Of a stretch of DNA of 64,000 bases, positions 1 through 8,184 are shown piece by piece. Both the position numbers and the translations under genes were made by a program. Under the pieces are notes generated by a model. The model worked only from the letters and a program-made list of their open reading frames with translations, was not told the origin of the DNA and made no database searches. Numbering within the stretch: the first letter of the stretch is position 1; each line of letters begins with the position of its first letter. This DNA is from Sphingobium subterraneum. Lineage in GTDB: Bacteria > Pseudomonadota > Alphaproteobacteria > Sphingomonadales > Sphingomonadaceae. Where the stretch lies: NCBI RefSeq assembly GCF_014199435.1, contig NZ_JACIJP010000002.1, positions 536,001 to 600,000 of the forward strand, in the 5' to 3' direction.

Positions 1-753
1 CTGTTTGTCAGCCCGGCCGTTGTCGGCATTTATTATGTCGCGCAGCAGGTTGCATCGCTGCCCCAGAAGCTGAAAACCAGTTTCGAGCCGATCCTCGGTC
101 CGGTCATCACGCGCAACCTGGCCGATCACAATCACGCGGCCATCGCGCGGCAGGTGAGCCAGGTTGGCTTCTGGATCATCGCCGCGCAGGTGGGGATCGC
201 GCTCGCGTTGGGCATACCCGGCGAAGCGGTCATGGGTCTGGTAGGACCGCAATTTGTCGCGGGCGCACTCGCGCTCGGTTTCCTGCTTGCGGCCGAAGCG
301 GCAGCGGCAACGGCGGTGGTCAGCGAATCGGCGCTCGTCTATATGGCGCGGTGGCGCAACATCCTGATTTCGCTCGGTATGATTGTCCTTCAGGCGGGAC
401 TGAGCTTTGCGCTGTTGCTGCTGGTGCAGCGGGCGGGTTATCCCACGCCGGTGGTCGCCGCCGCGCCCGCGCTGGCGCTGGCGGTGGCGCTGGGGGCAAG
501 TTCACTGGTGAAGTCGGCGTTGCTCTCGCGCCTGTTGCGCCAGCGGGTCGTCACCTGGCGTCCGCCGCTGATTGTCGCCTGCGCCGTGGCCATCATCGTC
601 GGCTGTGCATTTGTCGCGCTGCCGCACCGGCTGGAATGGGTTGAGCTGGTGTTCGGCGCGCCGACCATCCTTGCCGCCTATGCGGTAGTGATCTGGCGCT
701 ACGGCTTCGGCCCGGAAGATCGAATGCTCTTTCGTCGGCGACCGGTGGAATAA
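1..753 (+). CDS. Polysaccharide flippase-like membrane protein, 5' truncated
   Basis: The frame is open from base 1 to the TAA at 751-753, so the true start lies outside the window. About 250 residues are visible. They form a run of hydrophobic segments (for example around codons 52-72, 90-110, 120-145 and 180-205) separated by short Arg-rich loops, and the tail is polar and basic. The opening residues (LFVSPAVVGIYYVAQQ, then a stretch ending in FEPILGPVI) resemble Wzx/MOP-superfamily exporters, where a 'YY.A' segment precedes a helix ending in 'P.i'. It would be an inner-membrane lipid-linked sugar flippase for surface polysaccharide. The family call is inferred from this pattern only; another multi-pass exporter is possible. 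Confidence 0.55.
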   Translation: MFVSPAVVGIYYVAQQVASLPQKLKTSFEPILGPVITRNLADHNHAAIARQVSQVGFWIIAAQVGIALALGIPGEAVMGLVGPQFVAGALALGFLLAAEAAAATAVVSESALVYMARWRNILISLGMIVLQAGLSFALLLLVQRAGYPTPVVAAAPALALAVALGASSLVKSALLSRLLRQRVVTWRPPLIVACAVAIIVGCAFVALPHRLEWVELVFGAPTILAAYAVVIWRYGFGPEDRMLFRRRPVE

Positions 754-812
754 ATTCCCGTCATCACTGTTGGTGTCTCGACGGCGCTCGACACGAACGA
801 TCGGCGGAAACG

Positions 813-845
813 AAAAAGGCCGCGACCCTTACGGATCGCGGCCTT
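813..845 (-). terminator. Rho-independent terminator of the TorF porin gene
   Basis: A perfect 10-bp stem (AAGGCCGCGA, 816-825, with TCGCGGCCTT, 836-845) is flanked on the plus strand by a run of A from 813, which reads as a U tract on minus. It lies just downstream of the porin stop codon at 868. Confidence 0.75.
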
Positions 846-867
846 CTGATTTGCTTTGGTCAGGCGA

Positions 868-1623
868 TCAGAACGATACGCCGATCGAACCGACGACGCC
901 CGCTTTGCCGATATGACGGCCCGACGGCGAAATGTCTTCGGACTTCTTGAAGTCGGTGTCGACATAGGAGACGCCGAACGTGATATGGTTCCAGGTGTAG
1001 GTCGCACCCAGGCTCCAGTCGGTGTAGTTCTTCAGGCCATTGGTCAGGAAGCTGCGGCCGAAGCTCTCACCCACATGTGCGGTGATCGACACCGGCGTGT
1101 TCGGGATCGATCCGGACAGGTCACCATAGACATAGGTGTTGTCGCTGCGGTTGGCGCCACCAGCGGCAATCGCATGCTGCTTGGGAGCATAGGCAATGCC
1201 GACCTTCGCGGTAACCGGGCCAACGGCGCCCTTGACGCTCGCATAGGGCTCAACAAAGTCAGTGTTGGCACCGCCGGAACCGGGATAGTAGTAATAGAGC
1301 ACGCCGACATCGACCGTGGCTGGGCCAAACGTCTTGCTATAACCAGCGATCAGGTCGATTTCCTGATCCGAGCCGGCAGCAACATAATCGTCAACCGACG
1401 AACCCCAAGCCGAGACATAAAAGCCCGACTCATGCGTGGCGGTCAGCGAACCCTGAACCGCGAAACGCTTGTCGGTCTGCGAAATGCCGCGGAAGCGGTA
1501 GTCGGAAACGACCGTGGCGCCGCCCGAAACGGTTACGGCAGGAGCGGGCTCTTCCTGAGCGAATGCAGGAGCGGCTACAGCCGTCAGCGCAACGGCTGAC
1601 AGACCCAGAATGATCTTACGCAT
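868..1623 (-). CDS. TorF-family putative outer-membrane porin
   Basis: A 251-residue protein with a clear signal peptide (MRKIILG, then a hydrophobic stretch ending in APAFAQ). Next is the conserved opening of the TorF/Gcw_chp family, 'VTVSGGATVVSDYRFRGISQT', which I read as the first beta strands. The rest is alternating aromatic and polar strands, and the protein ends in aromatic Phe (GSIGVSF), as outer-membrane barrels do. The ATG at 1621-1623 follows AAGGGAA at good spacing; an upstream in-frame Met gives no signal peptide and was not used. The family is common in Proteobacteria and its substrate is mostly unknown, with nutrient or metabolite uptake presumed. The gene is monocistronic, with its own terminator at 813-845. 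Confidence 0.85.
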   Translation of the reverse strand: MRKIILGLSAVALTAVAAPAFAQEEPAPAVTVSGGATVVSDYRFRGISQTDKRFAVQGSLTATHESGFYVSAWGSSVDDYVAAGSDQEIDLIAGYSKTFGPATVDVGVLYYYYPGSGGANTDFVEPYASVKGAVGPVTAKVGIAYAPKQHAIAAGGANRSDNTYVYGDLSGSIPNTPVSITAHVGESFGRSFLTNGLKNYTDWSLGATYTWNHITFGVSYVDTDFKKSEDISPSGRHIGKAGVVGSIGVSF

Positions 1624-1641
1624 AATTATATTTCCCTTCGT

Positions 1642-1659
1642 CGATCGTGAATTCGATCG
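1642..1659 (-). promoter_or_regulatory. Repeated CGATCG element in the porin leader
   Basis: CGATCG occurs twice (1642-1647 and 1654-1659) separated by six bases. On minus this is ACGATCGA repeated with a 12-bp period, directly upstream of the Shine-Dalgarno of the porin gene. It could be an operator or an mRNA structure. No regulator can be named. Confidence 0.25.
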
Positions 1660-1848
1660 TCCCACCTGCGTTACCGGTTTCGACCTCTCTATGCCCACGG
1701 CAGGGGATCGAATGGCCCGGAAACAGGCTTCTGATGACCCGAGATTCCGCGGCGCACAAGACAAAACAGCAGAGACCTTTTCAAATTCGGTCACAGATGT
1801 TGCCCGTTTGCAACGAAATCACCGGTGAGGGGGTATCTGGCGAAACAT

Positions 1849-1867
1849 CCTTAACAGACGGTTAAGG
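1849..1867 (-). terminator. Possible weak terminator after metC
   Basis: CCTTAAC (1849-1855) pairs with GTTAAGG (1861-1867) across a short loop, 28 bases past the metC stop. The following U tract on minus is poor, so termination is only plausible. Confidence 0.3.
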
Positions 1868-1894
1868 GGTGCCTTAATCCGCCGATTAGGCGAA

Positions 1895-3118
1895 TTATTT
1901 CTGGTTTTCCTGGAAGCGCGCCAACCCTGCCGCCAGATCATCGATCAGGTCTTGCGTGTCTTCCAACCCGATGTGCAGCCGAATCGCCGGACCTTCTGCA
2001 ATCCATTGCGTTGCACTGCGGAATCGTTGCGGATCGACGGGAAGAGCAAGACTTTCGAAGCCGCCCCAACTGTAACCGATGCCGAAATGCGCCAGCCCGT
2101 CGATAAGCGCGGCCCGGGCTTTGTCGTCCCCGCCGTTGAGTACGAAGGTAAAGAGTCCGGTCGATCCGGTGAAATCGCGTTGCCACAGTGCATGGCCGGG
2201 GGAGCCGGGAAGGGCGGGATGCAGGACGCGCGCAACCGCTGGTTGCTCATCGAGCCACTGCGCGACAGCCAGCGCACTTTTCTGATGCTGGGTCAGGCGC
2301 GACGGGAGCGTACGCAACCCGCGCAGGGCGAGCCATGCATCGTCCGGTCCCAGCATCTGGCCAAACAGATAGGCGGTGGACTGGATTGCCTTCCACATCT
2401 CCGCATTGGCGGTCACTGATCCTGCCATCGAATCGCTGTGCCCGACGATGTATTTGGTGCAGGCGAGGATCGAGATGTCGACGCCGTGCGCCAGCGCGGG
2501 GAAGAATAAGGGCGTCGCCCAGGTATTGTCGATCAGCGTGACGATGCCGCGCGCTTTCGCGATAGCGGTGATGGCGGGCACGTCCTGCACCTCGAACGTC
2601 AGGCTGCCGGGGCTTTCGAGAAAGATCGCGCGCGTGCGATCGGTAATTATGGCGGCGATGCCTTCGCCAACGGTCGGGTCATAATAGAGCGTGTCGATGC
2701 CCATCGGCCGCAATATCTTTTCGCAGAAGGTGCGGGTGGGGTCGTAGGCGCTATCGACCATCAGCAACTGATCGCCGGGCTTGAGCACCGCCATCAGCGC
2801 ACAGGAAATTGCGGCCACCCCGGAGGGAAACAGCATCGTTCCCGCAGCGCCTGGTTCCATCTCCGTCAGCGCATCGGCGAGCGCCCAGCTTGTTGGCGTA
2901 CCCTTGCGCCCGTAGAACAGCCGTTGATGCTGGTCCGTCAGCGCGGCGCGCAGATGGGCGACGTCGTCATAGAGTATGGTCGACGCCCGCCAGACCGGAG
3001 GATTGACGATGGCGCCCGGCTGACCAGGCATGCGCGTCCATTCCGGTTGCCGACCGCCCTGCACCGCGCGCGTGGCGGGGCCACGCGGGTCGGACGTTTC
3101 GTCGTCGGGATTGCTCAT
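1895..3118 (-). CDS. metC: Cystathionine beta-lyase (PLP-dependent)
   Basis: A 407-residue enzyme of the Cys/Met metabolism PLP family. Cystathionine beta-lyase splits cystathionine to homocysteine, pyruvate and ammonia in methionine synthesis. Visible family signs are the substrate/PLP segment FYGRKGTPT, the DNTWATP loop, the Schiff-base lysine region ACTKYIVGHSD, and a C-terminal SWGGFESL motif typical of MetC. The ATG at 3116-3118 overlaps the sseA stop as ATGA, which argues for translational coupling; a start 14 codons upstream lies inside sseA and lacks support. Cystathionine gamma-lyase or another trans-sulfuration member is possible, but SWGGFESL and the WATP loop favour MetC. Confidence 0.85.
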   Translation of the reverse strand: MSNPDDETSDPRGPATRAVQGGRQPEWTRMPGQPGAIVNPPVWRASTILYDDVAHLRAALTDQHQRLFYGRKGTPTSWALADALTEMEPGAAGTMLFPSGVAAISCALMAVLKPGDQLLMVDSAYDPTRTFCEKILRPMGIDTLYYDPTVGEGIAAIITDRTRAIFLESPGSLTFEVQDVPAITAIAKARGIVTLIDNTWATPLFFPALAHGVDISILACTKYIVGHSDSMAGSVTANAEMWKAIQSTAYLFGQMLGPDDAWLALRGLRTLPSRLTQHQKSALAVAQWLDEQPAVARVLHPALPGSPGHALWQRDFTGSTGLFTFVLNGGDDKARAALIDGLAHFGIGYSWGGFESLALPVDPQRFRSATQWIAEGPAIRLHIGLEDTQDLIDDLAAGLARFQENQK

Positions 3119-3960
3119 GCCGGGCCGGTGGCCTTGGGCGTGCTCGGGTCCAGACCCCATTCGCTCCAGCTTCCGTCATAGAGCGTCACGTCGGTCTTAT
3201 CGATCAGCCGCGCGGCAAACAACACGTCCGCTGCCGTCACCCCGCTGCCGCAGGTCGTGATAAGCGGGCGGGAAAGATCGATGCCTGCTTCGGTGAAGAG
3301 GCCGCGCAATTCATGCCCGCGCTTCCATGTGCCGTCAGCATTAAACAGCCGCGAATAGGGCAGGCATACCGATCCGGGGATATGGCCGGACGCCATGCCC
3401 GCGCGCGGTTCGGGATCCTCGCCGGTAAAGCGGCTCATCGACCGGGCATCGACGACCTGCGCCGCCTTGGTCTTGAGATTCGCGATCATGTCCTCCCGCG
3501 TGCGCACCATGGCGTCATCGCGCCACACGGTGAAGTGCCGGTGACGGGTCTTGGGCTTGCCACTTTCCGTCTCACGCTTTTCCGCAATCCATTTGGGCAG
3601 CCCACCGTCGAGGATCGCGACATTGTGCGCCCCGAACACCTGGAACATCCACCATGCGCGCGCCGAGCTGTGCAGCGGGCTATTGTCATAGACGACGATG
3701 CGGCTGCCATCGCCCAGACCCAGCGCCTGCATCCGGCTGGCGAATTTTTCGGCGGGGGGCAGCATGTTGGGGCGCGGATCGTTGGCATCGGCCAGTTCGT
3801 CCAGATTGAGGAAAAACGCGCCGGGGATATGCGCGGCATCATATTCCGCTGCCGGATCGCGCCCGCTGTTGGGCAAAAACTGCGTCGCATCGACGATGCG
3901 CAGGTCTGACGCCCCCATTTCCGAAGCCAGCCAGTCCGTGCTCACCAGAATGTCCATCAT
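3115..3960 (-). CDS. sseA: 3-mercaptopyruvate sulfurtransferase (tandem rhodanese)
   Basis: A 281-residue protein with two rhodanese domains. The first (about 8-130) is inactive-type. The second (about 160-275) carries the active-site loop CGSGVTA, the 3-mercaptopyruvate form of the rhodanese loop. It moves sulfur from 3-mercaptopyruvate to thiol or cyanide acceptors in the cytoplasm. 'GHIPGS' and 'AAHIPGA' are the usual rhodanese strands. Either of two consecutive ATG codons could start it. It is the first gene of a two-gene sulfur operon with metC, overlapping it by 4 bases, so both probably serve cysteine/methionine sulfur turnover. Confidence 0.9.
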   Translation of the reverse strand: MMDILVSTDWLASEMGASDLRIVDATQFLPNSGRDPAAEYDAAHIPGAFFLNLDELADANDPRPNMLPPAEKFASRMQALGLGDGSRIVVYDNSPLHSSARAWWMFQVFGAHNVAILDGGLPKWIAEKRETESGKPKTRHRHFTVWRDDAMVRTREDMIANLKTKAAQVVDARSMSRFTGEDPEPRAGMASGHIPGSVCLPYSRLFNADGTWKRGHELRGLFTEAGIDLSRPLITTCGSGVTAADVLFAARLIDKTDVTLYDGSWSEWGLDPSTPKATGPA

Positions 3961-4095
3961 CTTCGCCCTTTCCTTGACGCCCTGTCGTTACCGGAGAGAT
4001 ACAGACCTTTCCAGTGCCAACATCGCCCTTTCCATGTAGCAAAGTACCGACGGGCGGCATCCCCTTGCGGCCTTTCCCCGAAATGCAAAAGTCCC

Positions 4096-4101
4096 TATAG
4101 C
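4096..4101 (+). promoter_or_regulatory. Candidate -10 element abutting queF
   Basis: TATAGC lies only six bases before the queF ATG, and no Shine-Dalgarno-like purine run is present upstream. If it is a -10 box, the transcript would start at or next to the ATG and be leaderless. No convincing -35 was seen. Confidence 0.3.
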
Positions 4102-4107
4102 GCCGCC

Positions 4108-4554
4108 ATGAACCCGATCCATCTTGGCCAGACCAGTCCGCTCCCCGCATCCCCGGAAGAGGCGGTGCTCGATTATGTCGCCAATCCGCGCCCGGAAGCG
4201 CGTTATATGGTGCGCTTCGCCGCGCCGGAATTCACGTCGCTTTGCCCGGTGACGGGCCAGCCGGACTTCGCGCATCTGGTGATTGATTATGTACCTGATG
4301 CTACAATAGTGGAATCCAAGTCGCTCAAGCTGTTTCTGGGAAGCTTCCGAAACCACGCCGCCTTTCATGAGGATTGCACGGTCGGCATCGGTCAGCGCCT
4401 GTTCGATGAGATGAAGCCGCTATGGCTGCGCATCGGCGGCTACTGGTATCCGCGCGGGGGCATCCCCATCGATGTGTTCTGGCAATCCGGCGCGGCGCCT
4501 GCGGATGTGTGGGTGCCGGATCAGGGCGTGCCGGGCTATCGCGGGCGGGGGTAA
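4108..4554 (+). CDS. queF: NADPH-dependent 7-cyano-7-deazaguanine reductase
   Basis: A 148-residue unimodular QueF of the T-fold superfamily. It reduces preQ0 to preQ1 with NADPH in queuosine tRNA modification. The catalytic Cys sits in [12 protein letters not shown], and the QueF signature follows as [21 protein letters not shown] segment carries the catalytic Asp region. The length fits the short (YkvM-type) class, not the roughly 280-residue E. coli type. It stands alone between the sulfur operon and a convergent hypothetical gene; the other queuosine genes are not in the window. Confidence 0.93.
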   Translation: MNPIHLGQTSPLPASPEEAVLDYVANPRPEARYMVRFAAPEFTSLCPVTGQPDFAHLVIDYVPDATIVESKSLKLFLGSFRNHAAFHEDCTVGIGQRLFDEMKPLWLRIGGYWYPRGGIPIDVFWQSGAAPADVWVPDQGVPGYRGRG

Positions 4555-4563
4555 ACGCGCCTT

Positions 4564-4935
4564 TTAAGGCCTCGCCGCATCGCGCCGGGCCTGCCGCACC
4601 ATCCCGCGCAGGATTTGCCCTTTGGTGCGCGGTGGTGGCGGCTCCGTATCCAGAAGCTCCCGCGGGTGCAGCGACAGGACATATTGCTCGGCGGCGCGAA
4701 AACCATCCGACCATTCTGGACCATGGTGGCCGAAAGTAGTGACGGAATACGACTCCATGCTCTGAAACATTCCCGAGCACACCCGCTCGGCTGCCCAGCT
4801 GTGGGCGGCGTGCCGATGTTCGGCAAAATGGGTGGCGACCAGCGCGACGTTCGCCTCGCTGACATCGAGCTTGAGATGGCGAAGAAGCCCTTCGGCTGCG
4901 ACCCGGTCCACGCTCCAGACGGCTGATTCGCTCAT
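4564..4935 (-). CDS. Hypothetical protein
   Basis: A 123-residue soluble, His- and Arg-rich protein of no family I recognise. It starts MSESAVWSVDRVAAEG and ends in a basic RRDAARP tail, with a Pro run (about residue 100) before it. There is no signal peptide, membrane segment or known motif. The start at 4933-4935 is preceded by a GGGAGAAAAGC purine run, a good Shine-Dalgarno, and base composition matches neighbours, so it is probably a real gene. It is convergent with queF, 9 bases apart, and lies downstream of flgL in the same direction (82 bases from its stop), so it cannot be tied to motility. Confidence 0.6.
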   Translation of the reverse strand: MSESAVWSVDRVAAEGLLRHLKLDVSEANVALVATHFAEHRHAAHSWAAERVCSGMFQSMESYSVTTFGHHGPEWSDGFRAAEQYVLSLHPRELLDTEPPPPRTKGQILRGMVRQARRDAARP

Positions 4936-5016
4936 GCTTTTCTCCCACCGAACACGATCGCAGGTTGCGGTGCCATGTCAATGCGGCAGGCGGTCAGGCT
5001 CGCGTTCCGGGAGGGT

Positions 5017-5922
5017 TCACAAATAGCCGACCAGACTGAGCTTCGAAAGTTGGGCAAAGACCGAATAGCTCGCCTCCAGCACCATCTTCTGCCGCGCAAG
5101 ATCGATCGCGACGGAAGACAGATCGGCGTCCTCATTCTTTGATACGATGTCCTGCCACAGCAGGCTGCGTTGCTCGGCCCGTTTGGCGAGGGTTTCCACC
5201 TCACCCTGCATCCGCCCATTATCCGCATTGGCGACGCGCAATTGGGCAAGGCCATTGTCGATCTGGCCCAAGGCCTCGTTGAGCTTCGCGCTCTGCGCCG
5301 CCGTGGGCGTGGTGCCCAGCGTGCCTGCTTCGGCGAGCGTGCGGAACGCCTGGTAAAGGCCGCTTCCCACCTCGCTCGCGACCAGCCCATATTGCACGGT
5401 CAACCCTTCGGAGACCTCGGCCGATGCGCGCACGGCGTCGTTGGCGAATACGTCCGCGTCGGTGGTGCCGACCAGCCCCGCCAGCGTGTCGACCTGGAAC
5501 GGCGTGTCGAGCGTCTGCGCGCCGCCGTAGAGCGCCACGCCGCGCTCGGTGCTGTTGAGGCTGACGCGAAACTGGTGGAACGCTCCGTCAATCAGAGCCT
5601 GCAAACCCGTGGTCTGGCCGGTGCCGATCGCCTGCAGCATATTCTGGCGCAAATCGCTGACCGCGCTGTCAATCGTACTCATGCTGGCGTCGTAGATCGA
5701 CAGGGTGGTGCCGACCTGATCGGCGACGGCGGCATGCGCCTCCTGCCGCGCGATCATCGACCGGGCAGAAAGGATACGCGCGGACTGTGTGCCAAGCGAC
5801 GCATAATCCTGCGCCTTTTTTCCGGTCGCAATCTGTTGCTGCGTGACGGCAAGGGCAGCCTGCGATCGCTGGATGGCGCTCGCCATGGTGGCCTGCAAGG
5901 GTATGGTCGCGACACGGGCCAT
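5017..5922 (-). CDS. flgL: Flagellar hook-filament junction protein FlgL (HAP3)
   Basis: A 301-residue flagellin-like protein. The N-terminal helix contains QQQIATGKKAQDYASLG, matching the flagellin/FlgL N domain. The C-terminal helix (LARQKMVLEASYSVFAQLSK) matches the flagellin C domain. The short variable centre is typical of HAP3, which joins FlgK to the filament outside the cell. Translation starts behind AGGAGAG, 11 bases after the flgK stop, so flgK-flgL is one operon. Flagellin itself is less likely: the protein ends in LSLVGYL, not a flagellin 'LL' tail, and the flgK neighbour fits FlgL. Confidence 0.9.
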   Translation of the reverse strand: MARVATIPLQATMASAIQRSQAALAVTQQQIATGKKAQDYASLGTQSARILSARSMIARQEAHAAVADQVGTTLSIYDASMSTIDSAVSDLRQNMLQAIGTGQTTGLQALIDGAFHQFRVSLNSTERGVALYGGAQTLDTPFQVDTLAGLVGTTDADVFANDAVRASAEVSEGLTVQYGLVASEVGSGLYQAFRTLAEAGTLGTTPTAAQSAKLNEALGQIDNGLAQLRVANADNGRMQGEVETLAKRAEQRSLLWQDIVSKNEDADLSSVAIDLARQKMVLEASYSVFAQLSKLSLVGYL

Positions 5923-5933
5923 CGAATGCTCTC

Positions 5934-8036
5934 CTATCCGACCATTTCGATCAGGGTGTCATACATCTGGCTGGCAGTCGTCATGACGCGCGCCGCGGCG
6001 GAATAGCTGTTCTGCAAGACCACCATCTGCGCGAGTTCCTCGTCCAGATTGACGCCGGAGAAGCTGTCGCGACGATTGACGGCATCGGCCTTGCGTGCGG
6101 TGGCGTCGGTCAGGCGGTCGGTCGCCTGCGCGGCGGCGGTGCCGATGCCGCCCATCAGCGTGCTGGCGAAGCGGTCGATGCTGCTCCTGCCCTTGCCCGC
6201 AAAATCCTGCGCGGCAGAAAGGGCGTCGACGAGCCGTACCGCACCGCTGACGTCGCCGCTGCCCAGCGCGCGTGCGCCCATGGCGACTCCGGTTTGCAGC
6301 GTGGCGAGCGGCAGGCGTTGCGGATCGCCGGACAACTCGCGCCGCATTTCGGCGTTAGCAAGGCCGGACCATCCGCCGGTCAGGCCCGAAAGCATCGTGA
6401 ACGACCGGCCGGTGCCCGCACGGTTGGTCGAGTCGGACGGACTGGAGAGGGTGGCGCCGGACACGCTGGCGAGTGGCGTAAACGCGAAACGTCCGTTTCC
6501 GTCCAGCGCAAAGGAACCGAACTGGCCAAGCGGGCTGGCGTTCAGCTGGGTGACGAGATCGCCAAACGTGCCACCGGGGGCAGGGGAGAGGCCATGGCTG
6601 GCGAGGACCCGCCCGTCGACGCCGCGCAGCACGATCTGCGCGGTTTCCGCCGCGCCGAAGCCGTGCGGATCGCTTGGCCGAAAACCGGCGGGGGTGAGCG
6701 CGCTGCTGCTGCTCACCACCATGTCGTTGAGGCCGAAGAACTGCGATACGCCGACGCCCGCCCGTGCGCTCGGATTGGGACTGCCCTGGCCGATGACGAC
6801 GCCATTGAGTGCAGAAGTGGCGGTAAAGGACAGCGTGCCCGATGTATCGACGCTCATCGTGGCCGCGCCGCCAAGACCCGCGTTCACCGCCGCGATCATG
6901 TCGTTGACCGTCGCGGTGGGGCCGAGGGAGTCGAAATCGACCGTGGTGGTGGCAACGAGATTGCCCGCCTTGCTGGTGACAGCGAACTGCGCCGAGCCGG
7001 TAAAGCCGAGCCGATCGTTGCCGATCAGCCCGGTGGGGCGTCCGGCGAGCGCGGTGGGTGGCGGCACGGCACTTGCGCCATTGGACGCCGCGTTCAGCGT
7101 TTGCGCGAGCCCGCCGAAAAAGAGGCCGAGCGTGTCGGTAAAGGCGGGCAGCACATTGTCGCGCAGGTTGATGAGGCCATCCAGCGCACCCCCCGAGGCC
7201 GCACCGCTCAGCTTTTCGCCCGTGTCGGCGCCCGCAAGGCCATTGTCGTCGGCAAAATGGACGCTGATGGCGGGATAGCTGGCCTGCGCTGTGCCATCAC
7301 CCGGCATCGGATAGTCGAGCGCCCGCAACTGCCGATCAAGCAGCACCGCACCGTCCGCGCTGTCGATGGAAATGCGCCCGTCCGGCTGATGCCGCACCGC
7401 AATCTTGATGAGGCCGGACAGTTCCTCCACCGCCATCATCCGCTGGTCGGCCGCGCCCGATGAACTCTGCCCCAGCCCGTTCAACCGGGTCAGCGTGCCG
7501 TTGAGATCGTGGATGCGCGCGAGCAGCCCGTTAATGCGATCGACGGTGAAGCTCACCTCGGTCTCGACATCGCCCTTCAATTGGTCGCTATCCTGCGAGA
7601 GTTGCTGCATGGAATTGATGGTGTCCTGCACGCTGCTGGTAAACGCGGCGACGGTTTGCGGAGAATTGGCGAGGCCCGTCATCGCGATGGCGGCGGCCGA
7701 CAGGCTGTCGATGCGGGCGGGCAGTCCGGCTTCCGATCCTGGCGCGCCGAGCAGCGCCTGCAGCCGGTCGAGATAATTGGCTTCCGCATCGTAGCGGCCC
7801 ATATCGCCCGCGCGACGATAGACCGTGTCCTCCAGGAACGTGTCGGCGACGCGTGTCGGCTCGCCCACCACCACGCCGTTAACGCGCCCCTGCACCACAC
7901 CGGTGGTCAGCGTCACCTTTTCCCGCGCGTAACCCGCCGTGCCGACATTCGCGACATTGTTGGACACAGTCCTGAGCGCCGACTGCGCTGCGTTCAGCCC
8001 CGACCGGGCGGAAGAGAGGATGTCGTTGAGGGACAT
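5934..8036 (-). CDS. flgK: Flagellar hook-associated protein FlgK (HAP1)
   Basis: A 700-residue protein. Residues 1-35 hold the rod/hook N-terminal motif (ALRTVSNNVANVGTAGYAREKV). The C-terminus ends VLQNSYSAAARVMTTASQMYDTLIEMVG, the matching coiled-coil motif of FlgK. The long Ala/Gly/Ser-rich centre is the surface domain. It forms the first hook-filament junction ring, is exported by the flagellar type III system and therefore has no signal peptide. The length is above the roughly 550 residues of the E. coli protein, the extra residues being central. Shine-Dalgarno is weak (a GAGG about ten bases up). Confidence 0.92.
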   Translation of the reverse strand: MSLNDILSSARSGLNAAQSALRTVSNNVANVGTAGYAREKVTLTTGVVQGRVNGVVVGEPTRVADTFLEDTVYRRAGDMGRYDAEANYLDRLQALLGAPGSEAGLPARIDSLSAAAIAMTGLANSPQTVAAFTSSVQDTINSMQQLSQDSDQLKGDVETEVSFTVDRINGLLARIHDLNGTLTRLNGLGQSSSGAADQRMMAVEELSGLIKIAVRHQPDGRISIDSADGAVLLDRQLRALDYPMPGDGTAQASYPAISVHFADDNGLAGADTGEKLSGAASGGALDGLINLRDNVLPAFTDTLGLFFGGLAQTLNAASNGASAVPPPTALAGRPTGLIGNDRLGFTGSAQFAVTSKAGNLVATTTVDFDSLGPTATVNDMIAAVNAGLGGAATMSVDTSGTLSFTATSALNGVVIGQGSPNPSARAGVGVSQFFGLNDMVVSSSSALTPAGFRPSDPHGFGAAETAQIVLRGVDGRVLASHGLSPAPGGTFGDLVTQLNASPLGQFGSFALDGNGRFAFTPLASVSGATLSSPSDSTNRAGTGRSFTMLSGLTGGWSGLANAEMRRELSGDPQRLPLATLQTGVAMGARALGSGDVSGAVRLVDALSAAQDFAGKGRSSIDRFASTLMGGIGTAAAQATDRLTDATARKADAVNRRDSFSGVNLDEELAQMVVLQNSYSAAARVMTTASQMYDTLIEMVG

Positions 8037-8060
8037 TATCGTTGGGCCTCAAGCGCCGGC

Positions 8061-8135
8061 GGCGACATCCGTCGCCTTGGCTTTCCTCGCATAAGCTCGG
8101 GCGGCCGTTCGGCCTTGCGAACCCTGAGGGGTTCG
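8061..8135. repeat. Hairpin cluster in the flgE-flgK gap
   Basis: The 148-base gap between flgE and flgK holds three stem-loops: GGCGAC/GTCGCC (8061-8076), GGCCG/CGGCC around 8103-8114, and CGAACCC/GGGTTCG (8118-8135). None has a U tract. They may set mRNA stability or attenuation between hook and junction genes. Open frames here are too short and unconvincing to call. Confidence 0.3.
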
Positions 8136-8184
8136 GTGACGGCGACCGTAAGGCTGTTCCCGAAGTCGGCCCGAGTCCTCATCA

